From the NCBI GenBank assembly GCA_001799975.1, contig MGUQ01000124.1, forward strand, positions 20,804 to 40,491: 19,688 bases of DNA, read 5' to 3'. The notes beneath the pieces were generated by a model. The model did no database searches. It was not told where the DNA came from and worked only from the letters and a program-made list of their open reading frames with translations. Every line of letters begins with the position of its first letter. The first letter of the stretch is position 1. Source of the stretch: Elusimicrobia bacterium RIFCSPLOWO2_01_FULL_54_10 (lineage in GTDB: Bacteria; Elusimicrobiota; Elusimicrobia; 2-02-FULL-39-32). The position numbers and the translations under genes were made by a program. Positions 1 through 9,958 of the stretch are shown here, piece by piece.

Positions 1-861
<861 letters not shown>

Positions 862-1419
862 TGACCGTCTTCACCCGCGCCGGCTCCCGGCGCGCGATGG
901 CGCGGTAACCCGCTTTGACCCGCCTTTGGAAAGCGCCTTTTTCTTTTTCCATGCGGTCTTTGGTCCTTTCACGCGTACGGTAGAGTATAAATTTTTGTGA
1001 AACATTCAAAAGAAGAGTCAAATCCGGCTTCAAGCCCCCTGTGGCCGTCTGGTTCAAACGCTCGACAATTTGGATTGGAATTTTTCGTCCGTACCCTTGA
1101 TAGGCAGTTGTGGCGTCCGTGAAGCGATCGGAAACGACTATTTTCCCTTTGGCCAGAGCGGGGCGGATCACCTCCGCGGTATGCTGGGCCCGGCTGGCTT
1201 CATAGAGAAAAAGCTCGGCCAACGGATGAATCTTCAAACGAGGGTTTAAAATCACCGATCGGAGGCTTTCGGCCAGGGAGGTTCCTCCCGGCTCGCGCGT
1301 GAAAAGCACGGCAGAGCCAGCTGCCTTAAACCGCGCGGCGAGCAGCTTGGCCTGGGTGGACTTGCCGCACCCGTCGATGCCTTCAAGAGTGATAAACCGC
1401 GCTTTTTTCATGTTAACCC

Positions 1420-1827
1420 CTATTTGGGAAGCGAAGAAAGGTCTTGAAAGATGATGCCCGCGCCCAGAACGCTCTTGGTCTTGTACCCCGTGAGCTTGTC
1501 CCACCGTCCGCTGAAGCGCGGTTCGGTCAGCACGTTTTCAATGAGCGCCGGCTGGTTGAATCGGGCACACCAGCCTGCGATGCCTTCGCCAAAGGGAAAG
1601 GGAGTTTCCTCGGAGATCACTTCCATCATGCTTTTTTTGGGCCCCAAGCACGCCTTGAGCCTCAGATTTTCGCGCGAAGCATCTGAAATATAAAGAGTGG
1701 CCGCGTCCGAGTCCATGGTCTTGGTGACGTTTTCCAGAAGATAGGTGTGAATGCGGTCGGTCTCATAAAGAAAATGGAGATCTTTGACGAGGTCGTAGAG
1801 AGCGGTTAAGTGATAGGTTCCAAGCAT
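1420..1827 (-). CDS. Short GAF-domain protein, apparently C-terminally truncated
   Basis: The 135-residue product looks like the first two thirds of a GAF sensory domain. It has an N-terminal helix (YDLVKDLHFLYETD), the stretch DSDAATLYISDASRENLRLK, the FGEGIAGWCARFNQPALIEN motif and TGYKTKSVL. A GAF domain would normally continue with a 'vPL..g..iGvl.l.n' strand pair and a final helix, but here the frame ends 14 residues later (ending DLSSLPK), just 8 bases before tmk. There is no effector domain. GAF domains bind small ligands such as cyclic nucleotides; no ligand can be inferred here. The ATG has no Shine-Dalgarno match, but a TAGAAT lies 9 bases before it, without a recognisable -35 box. 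It may be a decayed or minimal domain, or contain an undetected sequencing frameshift. Confidence 0.7.
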   Translation of the reverse strand: MLGTYHLTALYDLVKDLHFLYETDRIHTYLLENVTKTMDSDAATLYISDASRENLRLKACLGPKKSMMEVISEETPFPFGEGIAGWCARFNQPALIENVLTEPRFSGRWDKLTGYKTKSVLGAGIIFQDLSSLPK

Positions 1828-1842
1828 GAGAGTTATATTCTA

Positions 1843-2310
1843 TCAATAAAGAGCGATTTGATGGCTCTTGTATTTCCCGCTCTTGTAAATGAATTTTCCG
1901 GAAAAAAATCTGCGGCCGTTCAAGTGCTTTAAAAAATATCTGTCGCCTTCCCACAGGTTGAGCCGCTGAACCTCTCGGTCAAGAATCCAGGCCAGGTCTC
2001 CCTCCGGGCTGCAAGCCTTGAGCCTGCCGGAAAATTGAGACGCTGTAAAAACAAACACCAGCCAGTCGTCCACCTGATCAAATGAAGGGAATATAAGCAC
2101 CCCTTTAAGTTTCGGATTTTTGATGCGCAACCCTGACTCTTCCCAGACTTCGCGGATCACGCAGTCTTCCGGGCTTTCTCCCGCTTCCATTTTTCCGCCC
2201 AGCCCGTTCCACTTGTCATCATAGATCTTTCCGATCCGCTTCGAGCGGTGCAGCATGAGGGTCTTGCCGCCCTTTTTTACGTAGCAAAGCGTGGATCCGA
2301 TGAGCTTCAA
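1843..2310 (-). CDS. Nudix hydrolase (MutT/NTP pyrophosphohydrolase type)
   Basis: The 155-residue product carries a perfect Nudix box at residues 39-61: G-x5-E-x7-R-E-V-W-E-E-S-G-L, in GKMEAGESPEDCVIREVWEE. The N-terminal strand (LIGSTLCYVKKGGKTLMLHR) and KWNGLGGKMEAGE resemble MutT/MTH1-type enzymes that hydrolyse oxidised or non-canonical nucleoside triphosphates, so a nucleotide-pool sanitising role is plausible. Substrate cannot be proved from the motif. The start is a TTG at 2308-2310 that overlaps the TGA of the preceding Nudix gene (TTGA). It is chosen because the N-terminal beta strand is needed for the fold and no ATG precedes it. It lies in the same operon as a second Nudix gene and tmk, which supports a nucleotide-related job. 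Confidence 0.88.
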   Translation of the reverse strand: MKLIGSTLCYVKKGGKTLMLHRSKRIGKIYDDKWNGLGGKMEAGESPEDCVIREVWEESGLRIKNPKLKGVLIFPSFDQVDDWLVFVFTASQFSGRLKACSPEGDLAWILDREVQRLNLWEGDRYFLKHLNGRRFFSGKFIYKSGKYKSHQIALY

Positions 2311-2849
2311 AGCTCTTTGACCCAGTCTTTAAGGGCGTCGCGCGTACTGCGGAAAGCCAGTTCGTCCCAGGGGATGTCTTCTGCGGAAAAATATTTGATC
2401 TCCTCGGCTTCGCGCGACGTCCGGGCACGCCCGCCCGTGACCGTGGCCGTATAGACGACCGTTACCGCTCCGTACTTTGGATAGGAATAAGCGCCGACCA
2501 TTTCTCCCAACGCCACGCGCAGTCCGACTTCTTCCAATGTCTCGCGCCTGGCGCCTTCTTCAATGGTTTCATAGAGTTCTACAAACCCCGCAGGGAATGT
2601 CCAGAGGTGGCGCATGGGCTCAATTCCCCGCCTCAACAGCAGAACCTTCCCCGCTTTCACCGGCAGGGCGCCGGCCACGAGCAGGGGATTCAAATAGGCA
2701 ATGAATCCGCAGCGAAGGCAGAGCAGGCGCTCCTGTTCTTCTTCTTTGACATAAGACATCCGCAGTTCAAAGGCGCACTGGTGGCAGAATTTCGGCACCC
2801 GATGAATGGCGGTGATGGGCTGTTTGGGCTTTAATAAACGAGGGTTCAA
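2307..2849 (-). CDS. Nudix hydrolase with N-terminal zinc ribbon
   Basis: The 180-residue product has two CxxC knuckles (Cys22, Cys25, Cys44, Cys47) forming a zinc ribbon. A Nudix box follows at residues 88-110: GFVELYETIEEGARRETLEE then VGL. This arrangement (FCHQC...CLRCG...NP..VAGAL) matches the Nudix family with a short zinc-ribbon N-domain, whose plant members (NUDX23) cleave FAD and ADP-ribose. Bacterial members are generally annotated as ADP-ribose or NAD-type pyrophosphatases. The specific substrate is not decided by the sequence. The longest frame starts with TTG at 2849, 13 bases after the heme-protein stop, without a ribosome-binding site. A GTG at 2796-2798, giving a start right before PKFCHQC, is an equally reasonable alternative. 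Its TGA overlaps the TTG of the next Nudix gene. Confidence 0.87.
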   Translation of the reverse strand: MNPRLLKPKQPITAIHRVPKFCHQCAFELRMSYVKEEEQERLLCLRCGFIAYLNPLLVAGALPVKAGKVLLLRRGIEPMRHLWTFPAGFVELYETIEEGARRETLEEVGLRVALGEMVGAYSYPKYGAVTVVYTATVTGGRARTSREAEEIKYFSAEDIPWDELAFRSTRDALKDWVKEL

Positions 2850-2862
2850 ATCTGTTTTGTTG

Positions 2863-3540
2863 TTAGAACTGCGCCAGAAGCTCGGAAAAAGTTTTCTGCA
2901 CGCAGGTGAAGATGGGGGTATCTCTCAAAGTATATTTGGAGCCTTGGGATTCCCGCAGTTCCATCACAAGGTCCAGAAAATCGGAAGGGGAATCTGTCTC
3001 AAACGCCACCACAAATTCCTGGTCGTCCAGCCCAAAAGAATAGGTGGTGTTCAATTTGACGGAAATGTATTTGGACCCGATGCGGATGTGCTCATCCATG
3101 ATTTCCTGGCGCTTTTCCCAGGGCATCAAATACCAGTCGCGGGTTTTCCAAAAAGGGTAGACAAAAATATATTTGTGTTTGCCGGGGATGATCTTCGTGC
3201 GGGATTCCGAGTGGGAGGGGTCCAGCTTGTCGATGTAGTTGGAGCGCTTGGTCATGGACAGGTAAGAGGTGGAGATGTCCAGATATTTTCCAAACCCCGT
3301 GCGGGCCAGCTCGCTTACCAACTCCTCAAAATCTTCCAGGCGGTAGGAGACCATCCAGAGCATCAAGTCGCAATCGGCGCGCGTGCCTGCGGTGCTGTAA
3401 GACAAAAGAATGAGTTTTTTGGAAAATTTCTGGAGAGTTTGAAGAGCTTCTTCGCGGCCTTTCCGGGCTGCTGCGGCATCCAGAAGGCGCCAGTCTGGAC
3501 GAACCTTGAAAAACTTGAATGAAACATATTGGCGGGGCAA
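2863..3540 (-). CDS. Chlorite dismutase family heme protein (HemQ/ChdC-like)
   Basis: The 225-residue product matches the chlorite dismutase / coproheme decarboxylase family. The best-preserved stretch is KYIFVYPFWKTRDWYLMPWE, followed by KRQEIMDEHIRIGSKY, LNTTYSFGLDDQEFVVAFET and the C-terminal RDTPIFTC. Family knowledge places the proximal heme ligand at the histidine of (D/E)H, here His151, and the catalytic tyrosine of coproheme decarboxylases at the Tyr of VYP, here Tyr128; both are present. Whether it makes heme b, degrades chlorite or does neither cannot be settled here, and no heme-biosynthesis gene is nearby. The frame runs open into gyrB up to 3708. The only sensible start before the conserved QYVSFKFFKVRPDW is a TTG at 3538-3540, which has no clear ribosome-binding site. 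A 55-base GC-rich gap with a hairpin separates it from gyrB. Confidence 0.82.
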   Translation of the reverse strand: MPRQYVSFKFFKVRPDWRLLDAAAARKGREEALQTLQKFSKKLILLSYSTAGTRADCDLMLWMVSYRLEDFEELVSELARTGFGKYLDISTSYLSMTKRSNYIDKLDPSHSESRTKIIPGKHKYIFVYPFWKTRDWYLMPWEKRQEIMDEHIRIGSKYISVKLNTTYSFGLDDQEFVVAFETDSPSDFLDLVMELRESQGSKYTLRDTPIFTCVQKTFSELLAQF

Positions 3541-3541
3541 G

Positions 3542-3564
3542 GGAGGCCCGCCTGCGGGCGCTCC
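3542..3564. repeat. GC-rich hairpin between gyrB and the heme-protein gene
   Basis: On the plus strand GGAG-GCCCGC, a 2-base loop CT, then GCGGGC-(G bulge)-CTCC form a 10-base-pair stem with one bulged base. It lies between the gyrB stop and the TTG start of the chlorite-dismutase-family gene. There is no T-run on either side, so it is not a typical intrinsic terminator. It could slow ribosomes or nucleases, or be a REP-like element; no second copy was noticed in the window. Confidence 0.45.
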
Positions 3565-3595
3565 AGGCCCTGTCTGCGGCCTCTGGGCCGGTGTC

Positions 3596-6481
<2,886 letters not shown>

Positions 6482-6485
<4 letters not shown>

Positions 6486-7624
6486 TGGAGCCTCATGGGC
6501 ATGATGACGCAGAGATAGCGGTCGCTGTCCGAGGGCTTGATGAGCCCAGGGTTTAAGGCCGTGCTGAATTCGAAGCGCACTTCGGGAGCGTCGTTGTTTT
6601 TGAGCGAATCCAGTAAAAACTGGGGGTTAAATGCAATCTCAAAATCCGGGCCTTTGTAATTCACTTCCAGCTCTTCTTCTTCCTCGCCCAAGCCGTGGGC
6701 GTTGGCTGACACTTTGAGCGCACCTTTGGAGAGTGAAAACTTCACAGAGCCGCCGCGGTCCTGAGCGAAAAGCGCCGAGCGCTTGATGGCGGACAAGATG
6801 TCCTGCGTTTTGACGGTCAGCTCAATTTCTTTTGACTTGGGAATCACCTGGTCGTAATTGGGAAATGTGCCGTCGATCACACGGCTCACCAGCACGATTT
6901 CTTCGATCCCAGAGGCCCATTGGAAAGAAATCTGGTTTTCAAAAGGGGCGATTTTCACGATGGAGCCTGCGGACTCATCCTGCCCCAGGAGCCGCAAGAG
7001 CTCTGAAATGGCTTTGGAGGGAATGATCACATTGGCCGAAATGCTTTCTTCAGCGCCGGGCCTGGAAATAAACGCAAGCCGCCGGCCGTCCGTGGCTACG
7101 GTTTTGAGCTCGCCGCCGGCCGCACCGAAAAAAATGCCGTTTAAAACATAACGAGTTTCATCGGTGGAAACGGCAAAGGAGGTTTTTTTGAGCATTTCAC
7201 GGAACACGGACCTGTCCAGCTCCAAACACTTGCCCGCGGGGAATTCAGGAATGGTGGGAAAATCGTCCGGGGGCAGTGACATGAGCCCAGCTTTCACTTT
7301 TCCGCATTTAAAATCCACGCGCTTGCCGTCCGCGGAAGAAATTTCAATTTCGCTTCCTTCCGGCATTTCCCTCACCAGGTCCCCGAATTTTTTTCCTGGA
7401 ATAGTGATCTTTCCGTCACTCAAAATTTCAGCCTTCACGCTGGCGCGGATTCCCACTTCCAGGTCGGTCGCTTCCAGCCACACTTTTTGGCCTGCGCCTT
7501 TGACGGCTTTCGTGACTCGAATGAGGATGTTGGAGAGAATGGGTAAAGTGCTTTTGCTGGGGACAGATGCCTGCACCGTTTGGATGGCTGTTTGTAGGTC
7601 GCTCTTGTTAAAGGAAAGTTTCAT
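6482..7624 (-). CDS. dnaN: DNA polymerase III beta subunit (sliding clamp)
   Basis: The 380-residue product has the expected length and layout of the three-domain beta clamp, a ring-shaped homodimer that tethers the polymerase to DNA. Typical segments are SKSTLPILSNILI near residue 25, TDLEVGIR, the ATDGRRLAF motif in the second domain, DGTFPNYDQVIP at the domain 2/3 junction, and the C-terminal YLCVIMPMRL that contributes to the partner-binding pocket. The ATG has AGGAG 3 bases upstream (AGGAG-ATC-ATG), a short spacing. It is 168 bases downstream of dnaA and shares 4 bases with dciA. Confidence 0.97.
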
Positions 7625-7722
7625 GATCTCCTAATAGTAGTATAGTCTTTAACTCGTCGTCTTAGTCCATAGGGGCTGTGAATTTCTTATAAACTCTGCT
7701 GCGTCCCCCTGCCACTCTGTCC

Positions 7723-7728
7723 ATTATA
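7723..7728 (-). promoter_or_regulatory. Possible -10 box of a dnaN promoter
   Basis: In the 168-base dnaA-dnaN gap (7625-7792) the minus strand carries a perfect TATAAT about 100 bases before the dnaN ATG, preceded directly by TG. No good -35 hexamer lies 16-18 bases upstream, so this is tentative. The rest of the gap holds no ORF or clear terminator; TATACT nearer the start codon is a weaker second candidate. Confidence 0.35.
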
Positions 7729-7792
7729 CATTTTCGCCCAATGCTTAAAGTGAATCTTGAAGGGGACAACCTATGAGGTTATCCCTGTTGTT

Positions 7793-9193
7793 CTATGCGG
7801 ACTCGGATTCGTTCTGGTTTTTGATCTCTTGTGTAATCTTGTTCACAAGGCTGGAGATGAACGGGCTTTCGGCAAGTTTCATCTTCACTTTGTCGCAGGC
7901 ATGAAGCACGGTGGTGTGATCTTTGCCAAAACTCTCGCCAATTTCAGTCGTGGATAATTCCGTCAGGATGCGCGCCAGGTACATGGCAATTTGCCGGGGC
8001 CAGGCAATGGCGTCCGTTCGGCGCTTGGACTTGAGCTCCCGCATTTCCAGGTTGAAATGTTTGGCCACCACTTCCTGAATGGCTTCAATGGTGATGGGCC
8101 TCTGCGCTTCTTCGTGCTTTAAGATGTCGCGCAGAGTGGCGCGGGCGGTGTCCACGGTCAGCGGCGTGGCCGTGAGAGACGAGAAGGCCACAATGCGGAT
8201 CAGAGAGCCTTCCAGTTCGCGGATGTTCGACTTCACTTGCGACGCGACAAAAAGGATGACGTCATCGGGGACATGGAGCCTCTCCATCTCCGCTTTCTTT
8301 CTCAAAATGGCAATTCGCGTTTCCAAGTCCGGGGGCTGGATGTCGGCCACCACGCCCCATTCAAAACGGGAGATGAGGCGGTCGGTGAGTGCGCCCATTT
8401 CCTTGGGAGCCCGGTCGGATGAAATCACAATCTGCTTGCGGGAGTCAAAAAGGGTGTTAAAGGTATAGAAAAACTCTTCTTCGGAACGGCCCTTGCCCAT
8501 CAGGAACTGGATGTCATCAATAAGGAGACAGTCCAAGTTGCGGTACTTGTTGCGGAAATCCGCGGGGCGCTCAAAGCGCAGGGAATCAATAAATTCATTG
8601 ATGAATTTTTCAGAGGTGATATATAGGATGCGGGCCTTGGGGTAATTGTGGCGGATGGCATGGCCGATGGCGTGCATGAGATGCGTCTTGCCCAATCCCA
8701 CGCCCCCATAAAGGAAGAAAGGGTTAAAGCGGATGCCGGGTTCCTTGGAAATGCCCTCGGCCGCGGCCTTGGCAAAGCGGTTGGCCTGGCCTTCAATAAA
8801 AGTTTCGAACGTGTACTTGGGATTGAAGAACTCCACCCCCGGCAGCGGGGCTTCGGGAACGGCAATTTGGATCTGGGGTTCGGCAACGGGAGCTTCTTGC
8901 GGAGGCAGCTGCTGGTCTTGAAAAATGACCAGCTCCAAAGTTGCCTGCGGCCCGGCCAGCTCGCGCAGAGCGGACTCCATCTTGTCCTTGCAGTGATTTA
9001 AAATCCAGTCATTAAAAAAACGGTTGGGAACGCCCAGCACAAGCCGCGTGCCGTCAAAGGATACCTGCCGGACCGGCTTAAGCCAAAGATCGTAAGTTTC
9101 CGGATCCATGCTGGTTTTGAGGAGTTCGATGACTTTTCCCCAAGGAGACACCCCGCCTTCAGTAATTGTTGTAGTATCAAGATTGTTGCTCAT
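7793..9193 (-). CDS. dnaA: Chromosomal replication initiator protein DnaA
   Basis: The 466-residue product initiates replication by binding DnaA boxes and melting the origin. Domain I (about 15-90) contains the WLKPVRQ segment. A proline-rich linker (about 95-120) follows. The AAA+ domain has Walker A GGVGLGKT at 163-170, Walker B LLIDD at 223-227, FNTLFDSRKQIVISSDRAPK and the sensor/arginine-finger region LTDRLISRFEWG. Domain IV carries the DNA-binding signature DHTTVLHACDKV near the C-terminus. The ATG at 9191-9193 has a good ribosome-binding site (GAGGTG, 9198-9203). DnaA boxes sit within 20 bases upstream, suggesting autoregulation. The gene is divergent from rpmH, the common origin arrangement. 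Confidence 0.98.
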   Translation of the reverse strand: MSNNLDTTTITEGGVSPWGKVIELLKTSMDPETYDLWLKPVRQVSFDGTRLVLGVPNRFFNDWILNHCKDKMESALRELAGPQATLELVIFQDQQLPPQEAPVAEPQIQIAVPEAPLPGVEFFNPKYTFETFIEGQANRFAKAAAEGISKEPGIRFNPFFLYGGVGLGKTHLMHAIGHAIRHNYPKARILYITSEKFINEFIDSLRFERPADFRNKYRNLDCLLIDDIQFLMGKGRSEEEFFYTFNTLFDSRKQIVISSDRAPKEMGALTDRLISRFEWGVVADIQPPDLETRIAILRKKAEMERLHVPDDVILFVASQVKSNIRELEGSLIRIVAFSSLTATPLTVDTARATLRDILKHEEAQRPITIEAIQEVVAKHFNLEMRELKSKRRTDAIAWPRQIAMYLARILTELSTTEIGESFGKDHTTVLHACDKVKMKLAESPFISSLVNKITQEIKNQNESESA

Positions 9194-9210
9194 AAATCAC
9201 CTCGAATTAA

Positions 9211-9300
9211 TTATGCACAAGTTATTCATATCTGTGGATAACCCATGTGGATGCTGTTTAAAACAGTGTCTTTTACCATCTTTTACCATGTTTTACATAC
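9211..9300. other. Candidate replication origin (oriC): DnaA-box cluster plus tandem AT-rich 10-mers
   Basis: Four DnaA-box-like 9-mers lie in 44 bases. TTATGCACA at 9211-9219 matches TTATNCACA. TTATTCATA at 9222-9230 has one mismatch. TGTGGATAA at 9233-9241 is the exact reverse complement of TTATCCACA. TGTGGATGC at 9246-9254 has two mismatches. The first two point toward the last two. Next comes a 13-base palindrome CTGTTTAAAACAG (9254-9266). Three 10-base tandem repeats TTTTACCATC, TTTTACCATG, TTTTACATAC (9271-9300) follow, which would suit a DNA-unwinding element. Together with the divergent dnaA/rpmH genes this is a strong oriC candidate. Function is inferred, not shown. Confidence 0.75.
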
Positions 9301-9304
9301 CCTG

Positions 9305-9325
9305 GAAAGCGGTAAAACCTCTTTC
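9305..9325. repeat. Imperfect palindrome upstream of dnaA
   Basis: GAAAG-C-GGT, loop AAA, ACC-T-CTTTC forms a near-perfect inverted repeat with one mismatched pair. It contains GGTAAAA, the inverse of the TTTTACC core of the neighbouring tandem repeats. It may be an operator for a regulator of dnaA or rpmH, or part of the origin architecture. Confidence 0.4.
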
Positions 9326-9414
9326 TCCGACGGAAAATGCACATATAAAAGGAAAGCTCAAACATCCTATCAATTCCCCCGCAAGCTGTCAAGAGGGATT
9401 CCCACCGTCGGAGA
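9324..9414. repeat. 10-base inverted repeat flanking the middle of the dnaA-rpmH gap
   Basis: TCTCCGACGG at 9324-9333 and its exact reverse complement CCGTCGGAGA at 9405-9414 are separated by 71 bases. The enclosed stretch is AT-rich at its left end and includes a possible dnaA promoter. The arms could be paired binding sites or base-pair in a transcript leader. Confidence 0.45.
9345..9373 (-). promoter_or_regulatory. Possible dnaA promoter
   Basis: On the minus strand TTGATA (9368-9373, five of six to TTGACA) is followed after 17 bases by TTTTAT (9345-9350, four of six to TATAAT). Transcription would start about 140-150 bases before the dnaA ATG and run through the repeats and DnaA boxes, giving a long leader open to DnaA autoregulation. 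The -10 box is weak, so this is tentative. Confidence 0.35.
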
Positions 9415-9424
9415 GGCCGGGGCG

Positions 9425-9453
9425 TTGACAAGGCGCTCAGGATTTGGTAAAAA
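9425..9453 (+). promoter_or_regulatory. Sigma70-type promoter of rpmH
   Basis: A perfect -35 TTGACA (9425-9430), a 17-base spacer and a -10-like TAAAAA (9448-9453, four of six to TATAAT) precede rpmH. The -10 box ends 9 bases before the ATG, so a start site at the usual 6-7 bases downstream leaves only about 2-3 untranslated bases. No Shine-Dalgarno sequence lies between. Confidence 0.7.
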
Positions 9454-9462
9454 ATCCGCCTA

Positions 9463-9600
9463 ATGTCAAAAAGAACATTCCAGCCCCACGCCCGCAGGAG
9501 AAAAAAGGTTCACGGTTTCCGCGCCAGGATGAAAACATACGGCGGCAGGAAAGTTTTGTCCACCCGCCGCAGCAAGGGTCGCCATAAGCTCATCCCGTAA
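9463..9600 (+). CDS. rpmH: 50S ribosomal protein L34
   Basis: This 45-residue, strongly basic protein begins [20 protein letters not shown] and ends SKGRHKLIP. It matches L34, a small component of the large ribosomal subunit: the N-terminal (K)RTFQP..R.R....GFR.RM and the central G(R/G)(K/R)VL..RR.KGR are the family's conserved pattern. It lies divergent from dnaA and directly before rnpA, the classic origin-proximal order. The ATG at 9463 is preceded by CCTA rather than a ribosome-binding site. With the promoter -10 box only 9 bases upstream, the mRNA is likely leaderless or nearly so. Confidence 0.96.
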   Translation: MSKRTFQPHARRRKKVHGFRARMKTYGGRKVLSTRRSKGRHKLIP

Positions 9601-9646
9601 ACTCCAAATCTTCCAAGCCGCCCAGCGCCTCAATCTCGACCGCGAC

Positions 9647-9958
9647 GTGCAAACAACCTTGCGGCAGGGACTGAAGTTTTCAGGAGATTTTTTTGATCTC
9701 TATGTGCGCAAGCGCGAAACCGATGCGGTTTCAAGCCGCCTGGCCGTGCGCGTTCCCAAGAAGTCGGGCAACGCCGTCCAGCGCAACAGGATCAAGCGCC
9801 TGGCCCGCGAGGTTTTCCGCTGCCTTCGGCCAAACTTAAAGGCTTCGGCAGACCTGCTGGTCTTGGTGCGGCCAAAACCGGGGGCAAGCACCGTCAGCTA
9901 CAGCCGCATGGAGGAAAATTTCACCGAACTATGCCGCAATTCCGGCCTTCTGCCATGA
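9647..9958 (+). CDS. rnpA: Ribonuclease P protein component
   Basis: RnpA binds the RNase P RNA and aids 5' maturation of tRNAs. The RNR signature is intact (GNAVQRNRIKRLAREVFR, residues 41-58), preceded by KFSGDFFDLYV and RLAVRVPKKS. The GTG at 9647 is the only standard start in the open frame and gives 103 residues. However, family-like sequence (QAAQRLNLDRD, corresponding to the usual RL....DF N-terminus) is encoded in the same frame just upstream. The frame is open back to 9533, inside rpmH, with no ATG, GTG or TTG. An ATA codon at 9584-9586, with AAGGG six bases upstream and overlapping the rpmH end by 17 bases, would restore a normal N-terminus. Its end overlaps yidD by 4 bases (ATGA). 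Confidence 0.92.
   Translation: MQTTLRQGLKFSGDFFDLYVRKRETDAVSSRLAVRVPKKSGNAVQRNRIKRLAREVFRCLRPNLKASADLLVLVRPKPGASTVSYSRMEENFTELCRNSGLLP

Noticed and set aside
1412..1504. N-terminal extension of thymidylate kinase
   Set aside because: It overlaps the GAF gene in another frame; the ATG at 1411 has a ribosome-binding site and exactly fits the family N-terminus.
2806..3522. 238-codon open frame on the plus strand opposite the heme-protein gene
   Set aside because: Antisense of a clearly conserved chlorite-dismutase-family gene; no domain of its own.
7630..7645. DnaA-trio-like TAATAGTAG stretch in the dnaA-dnaN gap, and a weak box TTATACATT at 7724-7732
   Set aside because: The trio-like motif overlaps the dnaN ribosome-binding region and has no adjacent good DnaA box; the dnaA-rpmH gap is a far better origin candidate.
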